NCBI GenBank assembly: GCA_028717985.1
Contig: JAQUMS010000035.1
Location: 1 to 8,564 of the forward strand
DNA: 8,564 bases
Source of the DNA: Candidatus Omnitrophota bacterium
Lineage (GTDB): Bacteria > Omnitrophota > Gorgyraeia > Gygaellales > Profunditerraquicolaceae
Direction of reading: 5' to 3'
Program-made: the position numbers and the translations under genes
Notes under the pieces: generated by a model
Database searches by the model: none
The model's input: the letters and a program-made list of their open reading frames with translations, nothing else
What the model was told of the DNA's origin: nothing
Part shown: piece by piece, positions 1-5,003 of the stretch
How the letters are laid out: each line of letters opens with the position of its first letter
Numbering within the stretch: position 1 is the stretch's first letter

Positions 1-280
1 GATGCTTAAAAAAGGAGGGAAGATTGTGATCCTTGAATTTTCTCCTCCTGCTAACACTGTTTTTGGCGGACTGCATTTGTTTTACCTCAAAAACATTCTT
101 CCGTTAGCCGCCGGAATATTCGGAGGTTCTTGTGAGTCGTACCGGTATTTGTCTGTTTCAATAGCCGGATTTGCTTTACCCCGGCAGATCATTGATCAGA
201 TGAAATGTTCCGGATTAATAAATGTGCGGCATCTATCTATGAGATGCGGGTTGGTTAATGTGTATTATGGAGAAAAATAA
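1..280 (+). CDS. ubiE: UbiE/MenG-type quinone C-methyltransferase, C-terminal fragment
   Basis: This is the last 92 or so residues of a SAM-dependent methyltransferase that methylates the ring of demethylmenaquinone or the ubiquinone precursor. The gene is cut by the left window edge. Base 1 is the last base of a codon and the ATG at 2 is probably internal. Visible family features are the LKKGGKIVILEFS strand-turn ('L+PGG...LEFS' in the family), the FYLKNILPL segment, the ESYRYLSVSI motif near residues 45-54 (family 'E(A)YRYLP.SI') and the GLVNVYYGEK tail. These match the C-terminal half of UbiE/MenG rather than a generic methyltransferase. The SAM-binding glycine motif would lie upstream, outside the window. 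The stop (278-280) lies 29 nt before the cyclophilin start, so the two may be co-transcribed. Family call is confident. Ubiquinone versus menaquinone cannot be decided here. Confidence 0.88.
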   Translation, partial: MLKKGGKIVILEFSPPANTVFGGLHLFYLKNILPLAAGIFGGSCESYRYLSVSIAGFALPRQIIDQMKCSGLINVRHLSMRCGLVNVYYGEK

Positions 281-309
281 GTTTTAATTAAACGGGGAAA
301 GGGTAAGAT

Positions 310-870
310 ATGAATAAACTTTTTAAGGGGGTAGTTTTAGGAATAAGCTTGTTTTTATTATCAACCGTAAGTTATGGAGAGGAGCCGGTAATGAATGCCA
401 ATGCTTCAGTCGTTGTTTTGGAAACAAATCAGGGAAATATTGAAATAAAGCTTTTTCCGGATATCGCCCCGAAAGCCTGCGAAAATTTTATCGGATTGGT
501 TAAAAAAGGATATTACGACGGAATTATTTTTCATAGGGTTATTAAAGATTTTATGATCCAGGGGGGCGATCCCACAGGCACAGGAATGGGCGGCCAATCA
601 ATCTGGGGAAAAACGTTTGAAGATGAAGTAACTCCGTCATTGAAATTTGACAAAAAGGGTCTTTTGGCAATGGCCAATGCCGGGCCCGGGACAAACGGCA
701 GTCAGTTTTTTATTACTACTGTGCCGACGCCCTGGCTGAATATGAAGCATACAATTTTTGGAGAAGTTGTTTCAGGTTACGACGTGGTGCAAAAGATAGA
801 AAAAACCAATGTAGATGGTATGGACAAGCCGGTTAAAGAACAAAAGATAATTAAGGCATATGTGAAATAA
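310..870 (+). CDS. Exported cyclophilin-type peptidyl-prolyl cis-trans isomerase
   Basis: The enzyme catalyses cis-trans isomerisation of Xaa-Pro bonds and is predicted to act outside the cytoplasm. Of its 186 aa, about the first 23 form a signal peptide: a short basic start (MNKLFK), a hydrophobic core (GVVLGISLFLLSTV) and a likely type I cleavage after SYG. The cyclophilin domain covers about residues 34-184. The active-site set of human CypA is present by motif alignment: R76 in FHR, F81, M82 and Q84 in DFMIQGGDP, A122-N123 and Q132 in ANAGPGTNGSQFF, W142 and H147 in PWLNMKHTIFG. The enzyme therefore looks catalytically intact. The ATG at 310 is chosen because it gives the signal peptide; an internal ATG at codon 28 would give a cytoplasmic form. 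The upstream GGGGAAAGGG is a loose ribosome site. It sits just upstream of two genes for exported Ser-rich proteins, but a functional link is only a guess. Confidence 0.93.
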   Translation: MNKLFKGVVLGISLFLLSTVSYGEEPVMNANASVVVLETNQGNIEIKLFPDIAPKACENFIGLVKKGYYDGIIFHRVIKDFMIQGGDPTGTGMGGQSIWGKTFEDEVTPSLKFDKKGLLAMANAGPGTNGSQFFITTVPTPWLNMKHTIFGEVVSGYDVVQKIEKTNVDGMDKPVKEQKIIKAYVK

Positions 871-905
871 ATGCTTAAAGTGTATGTGTTTGCGCGTTTA
901 AGCGT
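871..905 (+). other. Hairpin after the cyclophilin gene
   Basis: GCTTAAA (873-879) pairs perfectly with TTTAAGC (897-903), and the stem extends by A-T and T-G pairs to 871 and 905. It starts right after the stop codon. No T-run follows, so it is not a convincing intrinsic terminator. It may protect the 3' end of the message or be chance. Confidence 0.35.
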
Positions 906-1186
906 ATAGGGAGTTAACAGAGTTAAAATTTGAGTAGAAAATAAACAAGTAATAATTTTAACCTGTTTATTTGTAATTACTTACGTTTTTATTAAGCGAT
1001 TTTTAGTGTTAACCAATACAAAATTTAGTTTAGCGGGTTGATATATAGAAGCCTATATGGTAAGTTTTATATAGAAAGGTCAAATTTTTTTTGGCCACTT
1101 TTGAAACGCTTTTATAAAGTGGTTTCGAAAGTTGATAGCTTTCCAAAATTAAGCTTGATACTCTATCATATCGAGCTCTTGCCAAA

Positions 1187-1202
1187 TGCCACGGATAGAT
1201 AG
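1187..1202 (+). promoter_or_regulatory. Shared leader motif, copy 1 (TGCCACGGATAGATAG)
   Basis: This 16-nt string recurs at 2640-2655 in the leader of the next gene with only two A/G differences. In both leaders it follows a hairpin (here 1152-1177) and precedes another (here 1209-1232). Both differing positions are purine transitions, which would keep pairing to U in RNA. It matches no riboswitch core that I recognise. Confidence 0.5.
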
Positions 1203-1208
1203 GAGGAA

Positions 1209-1232
1209 CTTTAGCTATGGGGATAGCTAAAG
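1209..1232 (+). other. Perfect 10-bp hairpin with GGGG loop
   Basis: CTTTAGCTAT (1209-1218) and ATAGCTAAAG (1223-1232) are exact reverse complements around a GGGG loop. A T6 run (1241-1246) lies 8 nt downstream inside a second small stem, so an attenuator role is possible but not typical in spacing. Confidence 0.6.
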
Positions 1233-1327
1233 ACTCACTCTTTTTTGAGTTTTAAGGGTGAAAACTTCCTGCTTATGTATTCGTGGTTCGCGTATCGACC
1301 GGAAGTTTTTCCCATTTAAATTAAAAC

Positions 1328-1353
1328 GGGTCAGAGTAATTACAAGGGGAGGG
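1328..1353 (+). promoter_or_regulatory. Start module: GGGTCAGAG element and strong Shine-Dalgarno
   Basis: GGGTCAGAG (1328-1336) is followed by AAGGGGAGGG (1344-1353), 4 nt before the ATG at 1358. The purine block is a very strong ribosome site and settles the start. The same arrangement, GGGTCAGTG then AAGGGGAGG, precedes the second gene (2763-2787), so the module appears to have been duplicated with the gene. Confidence 0.6.
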
Positions 1354-1357
1354 TCAA

Positions 1358-2560
1358 ATGGGAAGAACGCTCATTGTTTTAACAATTTTGGTTATAGTTT
1401 TTGTTTTGCCGCTTAGTTTTTGCGAGGCCGGAAGTTTTGGCTCCGGAGGCAGTAGCGGCGGTGGTGGTGGCGGCGGTGGTATAAGCGTAGGTTCATTTTC
1501 TTCAATGCCTTCTACTTCAGGCGGCGGGAAAACCACTTCCGGATGGTCAAAGCCTGTAATTTCTTCATCTTCTTCAAAATCTTCGGCAACACCGGCTGTA
1601 AAATCAACCTCAACAGTTTCTACCAGTTCTTCTGCAAAAGTTTCTGCACAACCATCTAATACAAAATACGATTGGGTTACGAATTACGGATGGGAAAAAC
1701 AAACAGGGGGATATCAAAGGGCGACAGGACAAACTTCTTCAAGCAAAGAACCTATCTGGGATAGTTCTAAAGTAGTGTATACGCAATTTACTGCTACGCC
1801 GTTTGAAAACAAATTGGTTGATTCAGCGAATATTAAAAAAGGCAGTTGGTCGGGAACAGATTTTAAAGCAGTGGGATATAAAGAAATTTCAACAGATTGG
1901 GCGATTACTTCTACTGCCGGTATGGATAATATGAAATTTTCAGGAGCCGGTAATATTCAGCTTGGATATAGCAAACCGGGTACAGCCATTAATGTGGATA
2001 GTACCATAGCAAGTGTCGGAACCACCTTTGGAACATCCGGATGGAACTTTGATAATAAAGCCGATCCGGTAAAATTGAATTCTTTAGTTGCCGACGCGAA
2101 ATCGTTTAACTTTGAAGAATATATTGCTTCAAAATCGCAATCCACTGCGAAACCGGTCCAGGTTGGTAATTCAGTACAGATGCCGACAGGCGGGTTTAAA
2201 GGGTTAGATTCATTCCGCCGTTCAGAAAGTGTTAAGACATCCACCAGTTTTGAGACAACGGTAACACAAGAACCTTTTGATGAAAGCTGGAGTAAAAATG
2301 AGATTTTTCATCCTTATGTTGAACCGGTGAAACCGTCATCGAGCGGTAGTTCCGGAGGAGACGGTGGAGATGGTGGAGATAACCGGGCGTCAATTACGCT
2401 TCACATGAGTGACGGAATGGTCCACACGTACGACGCGGCAACACGGAGCCAGGCTGTAGATAAAGGCGCCGCTCTTGCTAATGAAGGGAGGGTATCAGGA
2501 GTAATAGGTGTATCAGGAAGCGATGTCCGGGATTCGAGTAATTGTTATGGTAGTTGTTAA
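1358..2560 (+). CDS. Secreted Ser/Gly-rich protein of unknown function, paralogue 1
   Basis: I do not recognise a named family. The 400-aa product starts with a signal peptide: hydrophobic core LIVLTILVIVFVLPLS, then FCEA at 21-24 and a likely type I cut after A24. The Cys22 context (LSFC) is a poor lipobox. Next come a Gly/Ser linker with eight consecutive Gly (34-41), the motif GWSKPV (62-67) and a Ser/Thr-rich stretch. A short aromatic segment DWVTNYGWEK follows (105-114), then a mixed middle region, a second flexible linker KPSSSGSSGG from residue 325 with GDGG repeats, and a small C-terminal region (about 343-400) that looks alpha/beta and ends in two cysteines (C396, C400). The signal peptide end, GWSKPV, the YGW segment and the KPSSSGSSG linker recur in the next gene, so the two are tandem paralogues. 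Surface or extracellular location is inferred. No catalytic motif is visible. Confidence 0.8.
   Translation: MGRTLIVLTILVIVFVLPLSFCEAGSFGSGGSSGGGGGGGGISVGSFSSMPSTSGGGKTTSGWSKPVISSSSSKSSATPAVKSTSTVSTSSSAKVSAQPSNTKYDWVTNYGWEKQTGGYQRATGQTSSSKEPIWDSSKVVYTQFTATPFENKLVDSANIKKGSWSGTDFKAVGYKEISTDWAITSTAGMDNMKFSGAGNIQLGYSKPGTAINVDSTIASVGTTFGTSGWNFDNKADPVKLNSLVADAKSFNFEEYIASKSQSTAKPVQVGNSVQMPTGGFKGLDSFRRSESVKTSTSFETTVTQEPFDESWSKNEIFHPYVEPVKPSSSGSSGGDGGDGGDNRASITLHMSDGMVHTYDAATRSQAVDKGAALANEGRVSGVIGVSGSDVRDSSNCYGSC
1457..1480 (+). repeat. Poly-glycine codon run
   Basis: Eight consecutive GGT/GGC codons encode Gly34-41. The run is an imperfect trinucleotide repeat. Length changes would stay in frame and alter only linker length. 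Confidence 0.75.
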
Positions 2561-2603
2561 ACAGAAAGGATCTATCGTATAGCAACGCAGTTCCTTCCAT
2601 TAT

Positions 2604-2634
2604 AACCTTCTCCACCTACGAGGTGGGGAAGGTT
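2604..2634 (+). other. 13-bp hairpin in the second leader
   Basis: AACCTTCTCCACC (2604-2616) pairs with GGTGGGGAAGGTT (2622-2634) around a TACGA loop, with one T-G pair. There is no following T-run, so it is not a standard terminator. It occupies the same place relative to the shared motif as hairpin 1152-1177 in the first leader, with different sequence. Confidence 0.65.
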
Positions 2635-2639
2635 AGTCC

Positions 2640-2655
2640 TGCCACGGATGGATGG
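2640..2655 (+). promoter_or_regulatory. Shared leader motif, copy 2 (TGCCACGGATGGATGG)
   Basis: This is the second copy of the 16-nt motif at 1187-1202, differing at two positions, both A to G. It lies 5 nt after the 13-bp hairpin and directly before the TAAGCA stem. Its distance to the GGGTCAG element is 123 nt here against 141 nt in copy 1. Confidence 0.5.
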
Positions 2656-2762
2656 TAAGCATAGAAGAACACAGGTATTATGTGCTTATTATAATAACCC
2701 GGCGGCTATTAAAACAATCATAATTAGAGTTTAAATACACGCGGAAATTTTTTGGAGAAACA

Positions 2763-2787
2763 GGGTCAGTGAGGGGAAAAGGGGAGG
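2763..2787 (+). promoter_or_regulatory. Start module: GGGTCAGTG element and Shine-Dalgarno
   Basis: GGGTCAGTG (2763-2771) and AAGGGGAGG (2779-2787) repeat the arrangement seen before the first paralogue. The ribosome site lies 7 nt before the ATG at 2795. A closer ATG at 2788 opens a different frame without paralogue similarity, so it was not used. Confidence 0.6.
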
Positions 2788-2794
2788 ATGCGCT

Positions 2795-4300
2795 ATGAGA
2801 AGGATAATTGTTATTCTTCTGTGTTTTGGGGTATTGGTTTTACTGCCATTAAGCTTTTGCGACGCGGGGAGTTTTGGCAGCGGCAGTATAGGAAGTTCGG
2901 GAAAAAGTTCAGGCTCGGCAGTAATGAGTTCTTCAGGAAGTTCAGGCGGCAAAAGTTCGGCAGGGTGGTCGAAACCTGTGGTTAGTTCATCAAGCGGGTC
3001 AAGCCCACAAGAGCAAACATCGCAGAGTTCTGTAGCACCAAGCCCGAAACAGGTAAGTTCATCAGATTCTTCACAATCTTCAGGAAAAAACAGTTGGTTT
3101 AAAGATTACGGATGGCAGGAAAAAGGAAATAACGTTTGGTATAGGCAGGCAGGTGAGCCGACCAGCGTTGATACCGTCCAAATAAAAGACTGGTATCAGA
3201 AGACACTGACTTCAACAGCAAGTAAAGCGTTTGAAGAGCGTACCGGGCCTGCAGTAACTACTGAAACTAACTGGTGGCAAACGTATGATTTAAAAGGGGC
3301 AACTCCGAAAGTAGCTTTTTCGGAAGCGGATCCCGATAAAGGCGGTACCAATACGGGTGTGACGTATAGTAATAAATATCAGGTTACGACGTTTGCAGAA
3401 TATACGACCGCGATTCCGGAAGGATGGGCTGGAACACTAAAAACCGATACCTGGAATGTCAAGCATTTTGGGGAATATCAGGTTACGCCTACGTATAACG
3501 CTGAAGTACTTACTCCCACCGGCAGTGGCGCTCCTATTGCAACAGGGACTGCGCATAAACCGACAGTTAAACTTGGAAAGGACACGGTGGTCCCGGAGCA
3601 GGGTTCAATGAATTATCAAGAACACGCGCAGGAGATACAGCCGTCGGGTGAAAAATCCGTAACTGTCGGGCCGGATGGTAATCCCATGAAAGTTTCAACA
3701 GGCGCGCAGTTATCGGATAGTTTCAGTGAACCTACGGGTCATCCTAATATCCCGGAAGCAAAAGCAAGCACCAGTTTTGCCGACGTGATGGAGCGAAGTA
3801 AAACAACATCTCCGCCGATTGATCTCAGCAGCGCCGGTGTATTGTCCGCGTCAAAAACACGGGTTGGAAATTTACAGAGTCCTCGTTCGTTAAGCCAGGA
3901 GACATTCACGTTGACTACTGAACAGATGAAGGGACAATCAACATTTGAAACTCGTCTTTTAGGCGAAGAAAATTACGTGAATACGTATAAAATTTACGAA
4001 ACCTTTTTGCCAGCGGCTTCTTCTACAGTAGTGAAGACGCTTGATGTTTCGGAAGATTTGTCTCCTGTTAAGGAGTATACAGGATATATTCCTCCTACCA
4101 AACCTTCATCCAGTGGCAGCAGCGGAAGCAGTGGTTCGGGAGGGATATTTCATCAGGTTGTTCGTGATTCAAGCGGAAATGAAGCGGCTACCTTGAACCC
4201 GGGATCAGTTTCCGAAGCCGCCGGAAATGCCGATTTCTATGCGGGTCAAGGATATACAGTAGAAACAAATCCTAAAACAAGCAGAGAGAATATTCATTAA
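2795..4300 (+). CDS. Secreted Ser/Gly-rich protein of unknown function, paralogue 2
   Basis: I do not recognise a named family. The 501-aa product begins MRRIIVILLC with a signal peptide ending LPLSFCDAGSFGSG. This is almost identical to paralogue 1 (LPLSFCEAGSFGSG) and at the same residue positions. A Ser/Gly linker follows, then GWSKPV (57-62), a Ser/Gln-rich stretch, and the aromatic segment WFKDYGWQEK (101-110). The long middle region, about 120-430, is rich in Thr, Tyr and Trp and may be a beta-rich extracellular domain. The linker KPSSSGSSGSSGSGG (from 436) leads to a C-terminal region of about 50 aa (451-501) with a strand-turn-helix-strand look. That region is clearly different in sequence from the one in paralogue 1 and lacks its two cysteines. 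The extra 100 residues lie mainly in the middle. Export is well supported. The role (surface fibre, adhesin, matrix or effector carrier) is unknown. Confidence 0.8.
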   Translation: MRRIIVILLCFGVLVLLPLSFCDAGSFGSGSIGSSGKSSGSAVMSSSGSSGGKSSAGWSKPVVSSSSGSSPQEQTSQSSVAPSPKQVSSSDSSQSSGKNSWFKDYGWQEKGNNVWYRQAGEPTSVDTVQIKDWYQKTLTSTASKAFEERTGPAVTTETNWWQTYDLKGATPKVAFSEADPDKGGTNTGVTYSNKYQVTTFAEYTTAIPEGWAGTLKTDTWNVKHFGEYQVTPTYNAEVLTPTGSGAPIATGTAHKPTVKLGKDTVVPEQGSMNYQEHAQEIQPSGEKSVTVGPDGNPMKVSTGAQLSDSFSEPTGHPNIPEAKASTSFADVMERSKTTSPPIDLSSAGVLSASKTRVGNLQSPRSLSQETFTLTTEQMKGQSTFETRLLGEENYVNTYKIYETFLPAASSTVVKTLDVSEDLSPVKEYTGYIPPTKPSSSGSSGSSGSGGIFHQVVRDSSGNEAATLNPGSVSEAAGNADFYAGQGYTVETNPKTSRENIH

Positions 4301-4336
4301 CTATGGGAGGATAGTTATGAGAAGAGAATATGGATA
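4299..4336 (+). pseudogene. Possible remnant of a third start module and gene start
   Basis: GGGAGGAT, then TATGAGAAG (4305-4324), repeats the start region of paralogue 2 (GGGAGGAT, four bases, TATGAGAAG at 2782-2802). Here the frame stops after six codons (MRREYG). The ribosome-site-like GGGAGG is the loop of a perfect AACTAT/ATAGTT stem (4299-4304 with 4311-4316). It may be the stub of a lost third copy, or chance in purine-rich DNA. Confidence 0.25.
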
Positions 4337-4364
4337 AAAGATTTCGGGCTTAACGAGATACTAT

Positions 4365-4406
4365 AACCTATGGTTGAGTGCCTTGGGGGCACGCCTCATT
4401 AAGAGG
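4365..4406 (+). other. Three consecutive small hairpins
   Basis: AACC-TAT-GGTT (4365-4375), GTGCC-TTGGG-GGCAC (4378-4392) and CCTC-ATTAA-GAGG (4394-4406) follow with 1-2 nt between them and end 3 nt before the terminator. The compact array could be a stable 3' end or part of a small RNA. Confidence 0.45.
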
Positions 4407-4409
4407 AAC

Positions 4410-4453
4410 ACTAAAAAAGCCGTCCTGGTTAACGCCTGGACGGCTTTTTTAGT
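4410..4453. terminator. Bidirectional intrinsic terminator
   Basis: ACTAAAAAAGCCGTCC (4410-4425) and GGACGGCTTTTTTAGT (4438-4453) are exact reverse complements around a 12-nt loop. A GC-rich core is flanked by A6 on one side and T6 on the other, so it can end transcription from both sides. It separates the plus-strand secreted-protein genes from the converging cold-shock gene and serves both. Confidence 0.92.
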
Positions 4454-4468
4454 ATGATCCCGGAGAGA

Positions 4469-4675
4469 TTAGTCGGATAATTTTTTTACGTTAATTGCCT
4501 GTTCGCCTTTAGGTCCCTGGTTTACTTCAAATTCTACTTCCTGGTTTTCCTTCAGCGTTTTGTAGCCCTCTCCCGTAATGCCTGTATGATGAACAAAGAT
4601 ATCTTTGCCATCTTCACGAGTGATGAAGCCGTATCCTTTTTGATTGCTGAACCACTTAACTTTCCCTTTTTCCAT
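4469..4675 (-). CDS. csp: Cold-shock domain protein (CspA family)
   Basis: This 68-aa single cold-shock domain protein binds single-stranded RNA and DNA and acts as an RNA chaperone in the cytoplasm. It begins MEKGKVKWFS. It carries RNP1 as KGYGFI (13-18) and RNP2 as DIFVHH (25-30), with the aromatic surface W8, F9, Y15, F17, F27, H29 and the usual ending GPKGEQAINVKKL. Length is typical of the family. The start is fixed by a strong GGGGGTG ribosome site about 5 nt upstream on the minus strand. The gene faces the secreted-protein genes and shares the terminator at 4410-4453. The leader contains hairpins, which fits post-transcriptional control. Cold induction cannot be inferred from sequence, since many members are constitutive. 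Confidence 0.96.
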   Translation of the reverse strand: MEKGKVKWFSNQKGYGFITREDGKDIFVHHTGITGEGYKTLKENQEVEFEVNQGPKGEQAINVKKLSD

Positions 4676-4734
4676 TATTCACCCCCTTTGGTACCCAAAA
4701 ACCGGATGGAATAATAAACCCTATTATTCCTCGG
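4676..4734 (-). promoter_or_regulatory. Structured 5' leader of the cold-shock gene
   Basis: Two stems lie in the predicted minus-strand leader. TTTGG/CCAAA with a 3-nt loop (4687-4699) abuts the ribosome site. A perfect 9-bp stem, GGAATAATA (4708-4716) with TATTATTCC (4722-4730), is extended by CCG/CGG (4702-4704 with 4732-4734). Structure next to the ribosome site would suit temperature-sensitive translation, as in known cspA leaders, but no classical cold-box is recognised. Confidence 0.45.
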
Positions 4735-4752
4735 CTCGGAAATGAAGATAGT

Positions 4753-4781
4753 ACTATAATGTAATAAGAAATTAATTTTAA
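4753..4781 (-). promoter_or_regulatory. Candidate promoter of the cold-shock gene
   Basis: On the minus strand TATAGT (4753-4758) differs from the -10 consensus by one base. TTAAAA (4776-4781) is a weak -35 match, 17 bp away. The surrounding DNA is very AT-rich, so other placements are possible. 4676-5003 is a 328-nt gene-free stretch that holds this promoter, the two divergent leaders and the purB promoter. Confidence 0.35.
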
Positions 4782-4831
4782 ACATTCATATAATATCAAT
4801 TTTTATATCTTTGTCAAATAGTTTTTAATCA

Positions 4832-4859
4832 TTGCAGTTAAAATAAATTCTGCTATAAT
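4832..4859 (+). promoter_or_regulatory. purB: Candidate promoter of the purB-purL operon
   Basis: A perfect -10 TATAAT (4854-4859) is preceded by TTGCAG (4832-4837) with a 16-bp spacer. Only the TTG of the -35 matches well. Transcription would start near 4866, giving a leader of roughly 138 nt before purB. Confidence 0.5.
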
Positions 4860-4865
4860 AAAAAA

Positions 4866-5003
4866 GTCATGCCTCGTTATTTGTGAAGGGCTTTGGGGTG
4901 TTTTCCTCGGCGAGCCTTTTCTACAACATGTTTCCATAAAATCTTAAACTACGATGAAATCCTGCGCGGCTCATGCGCGGGAAAATCATTTTTTGAGGTG
5001 TTT
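4866..5003 (+). promoter_or_regulatory. purB: purB leader with two hairpins
   Basis: AAGGGCT (4886-4892) can pair with AGCCTTT (4913-4919), with one G-T pair. CCTGCGC (4961-4967) pairs with GCGCGGG (4975-4981), with one T-G pair, and is followed by AAAATCATTTTTT. The second looks like a weak terminator or attenuator just before the ribosome site GAGGTG (4995-5000). I see no recognisable purine or ZTP riboswitch core and no PurR box. The coding frame stays open upstream to a TTG at 4893, but this segment does not resemble PurB. Confidence 0.4.

Larger units (their letters stand above)
906..1357 (+). promoter_or_regulatory. Long non-coding leader of the first Ser/Gly-rich gene, rich in inverted repeats
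   Basis: Together with 871-905 this gives 487 bases without a credible gene. It is AT-rich in the first half and holds many perfect or near-perfect stems: AAATAAACA/TGTTTATTT (939-947 with 964-972), AAGTAAT/ATTACTT (947-953 with 976-982), ATATAG/CTATAT (1043-1048 with 1053-1058), CCACTTT/AAAGTGG (1095-1101 with 1116-1122), AGCTTGATA/TATCGAGCT (1152-1160 with 1169-1177, one G-T pair), a 10-bp stem at 1209-1232, ACTCA/TGAGT (1233-1237 with 1246-1250), and AAAACTTCC/GGAAGTTTT (1261-1269 with 1301-1309). Only tiny reading frames occur, such as a 14-codon frame from ATG 1186 with no ribosome site. I could not place a convincing -35/-10 pair. The density of stems suggests a structured 5' untranslated region, but part of it could be the cyclophilin 3' end. 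Confidence 0.5.
2561..2794 (+). promoter_or_regulatory. Structured leader between the two Ser/Gly-rich genes
   Basis: This 234-nt spacer has no credible gene. It holds a 4-bp stem CTAT/ATAG (2572-2581), a strong 13-bp hairpin at 2604-2634, the shared 16-nt motif (2640-2655), a TAAGCA/TGCTTA stem (2656-2661 with 2683-2688), a 12-bp palindrome TTATTATAATAA (2686-2697), and GGAAATTTTTT (2743-2753), which resembles GGAAGTTTTT in the first leader. The order hairpin, motif, hairpin, GGAA-T-run, GGGTCAG and ribosome site is the same in both leaders, although most of the sequence between has diverged. That pattern favours a conserved RNA structure over simple recent duplication. No promoter is clear, so read-through from the first gene is possible. 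Confidence 0.5.

Noticed and set aside
1186..1230. Fourteen-codon frame starting at the shared motif (MPRIDRRNFSYGDS)
   Set aside because: It has no ribosome site. In the second leader the same frame lacks an ATG at that place and diverges at once, so a leader peptide is unlikely.
1354..1536. Minus-strand proline-rich frame of 60 codons
   Set aside because: It is the antisense of the Gly/Ser-rich start of paralogue 1; glycine codons read backwards as proline. No ribosome site or family match.
906..2794. Known riboswitch classes (c-di-GMP, cobalamin, TPP, purine, ZTP, fluoride, preQ1) in the leaders
   Set aside because: None of the conserved cores I know for these classes could be found by eye. 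A covariance-model scan would be decisive.
2731..2952. Minus-strand frame of 73 codons opposite the start of paralogue 2
   Set aside because: Antisense shadow of the signal peptide and Ser/Gly region, with the same composition artefact.
871..4468. Mobile element, CRISPR array or tRNA in the middle region
   Set aside because: No transposase frame, terminal inverted repeats, regularly spaced repeats or tRNA-like fold was seen; the two motif copies are too few and too far apart.
4893..5003. N-terminal extension of PurB from a TTG start
   Set aside because: The 37 extra residues do not resemble PurB, and the ATG at 5004 gives the standard N-terminus with a good ribosome site.
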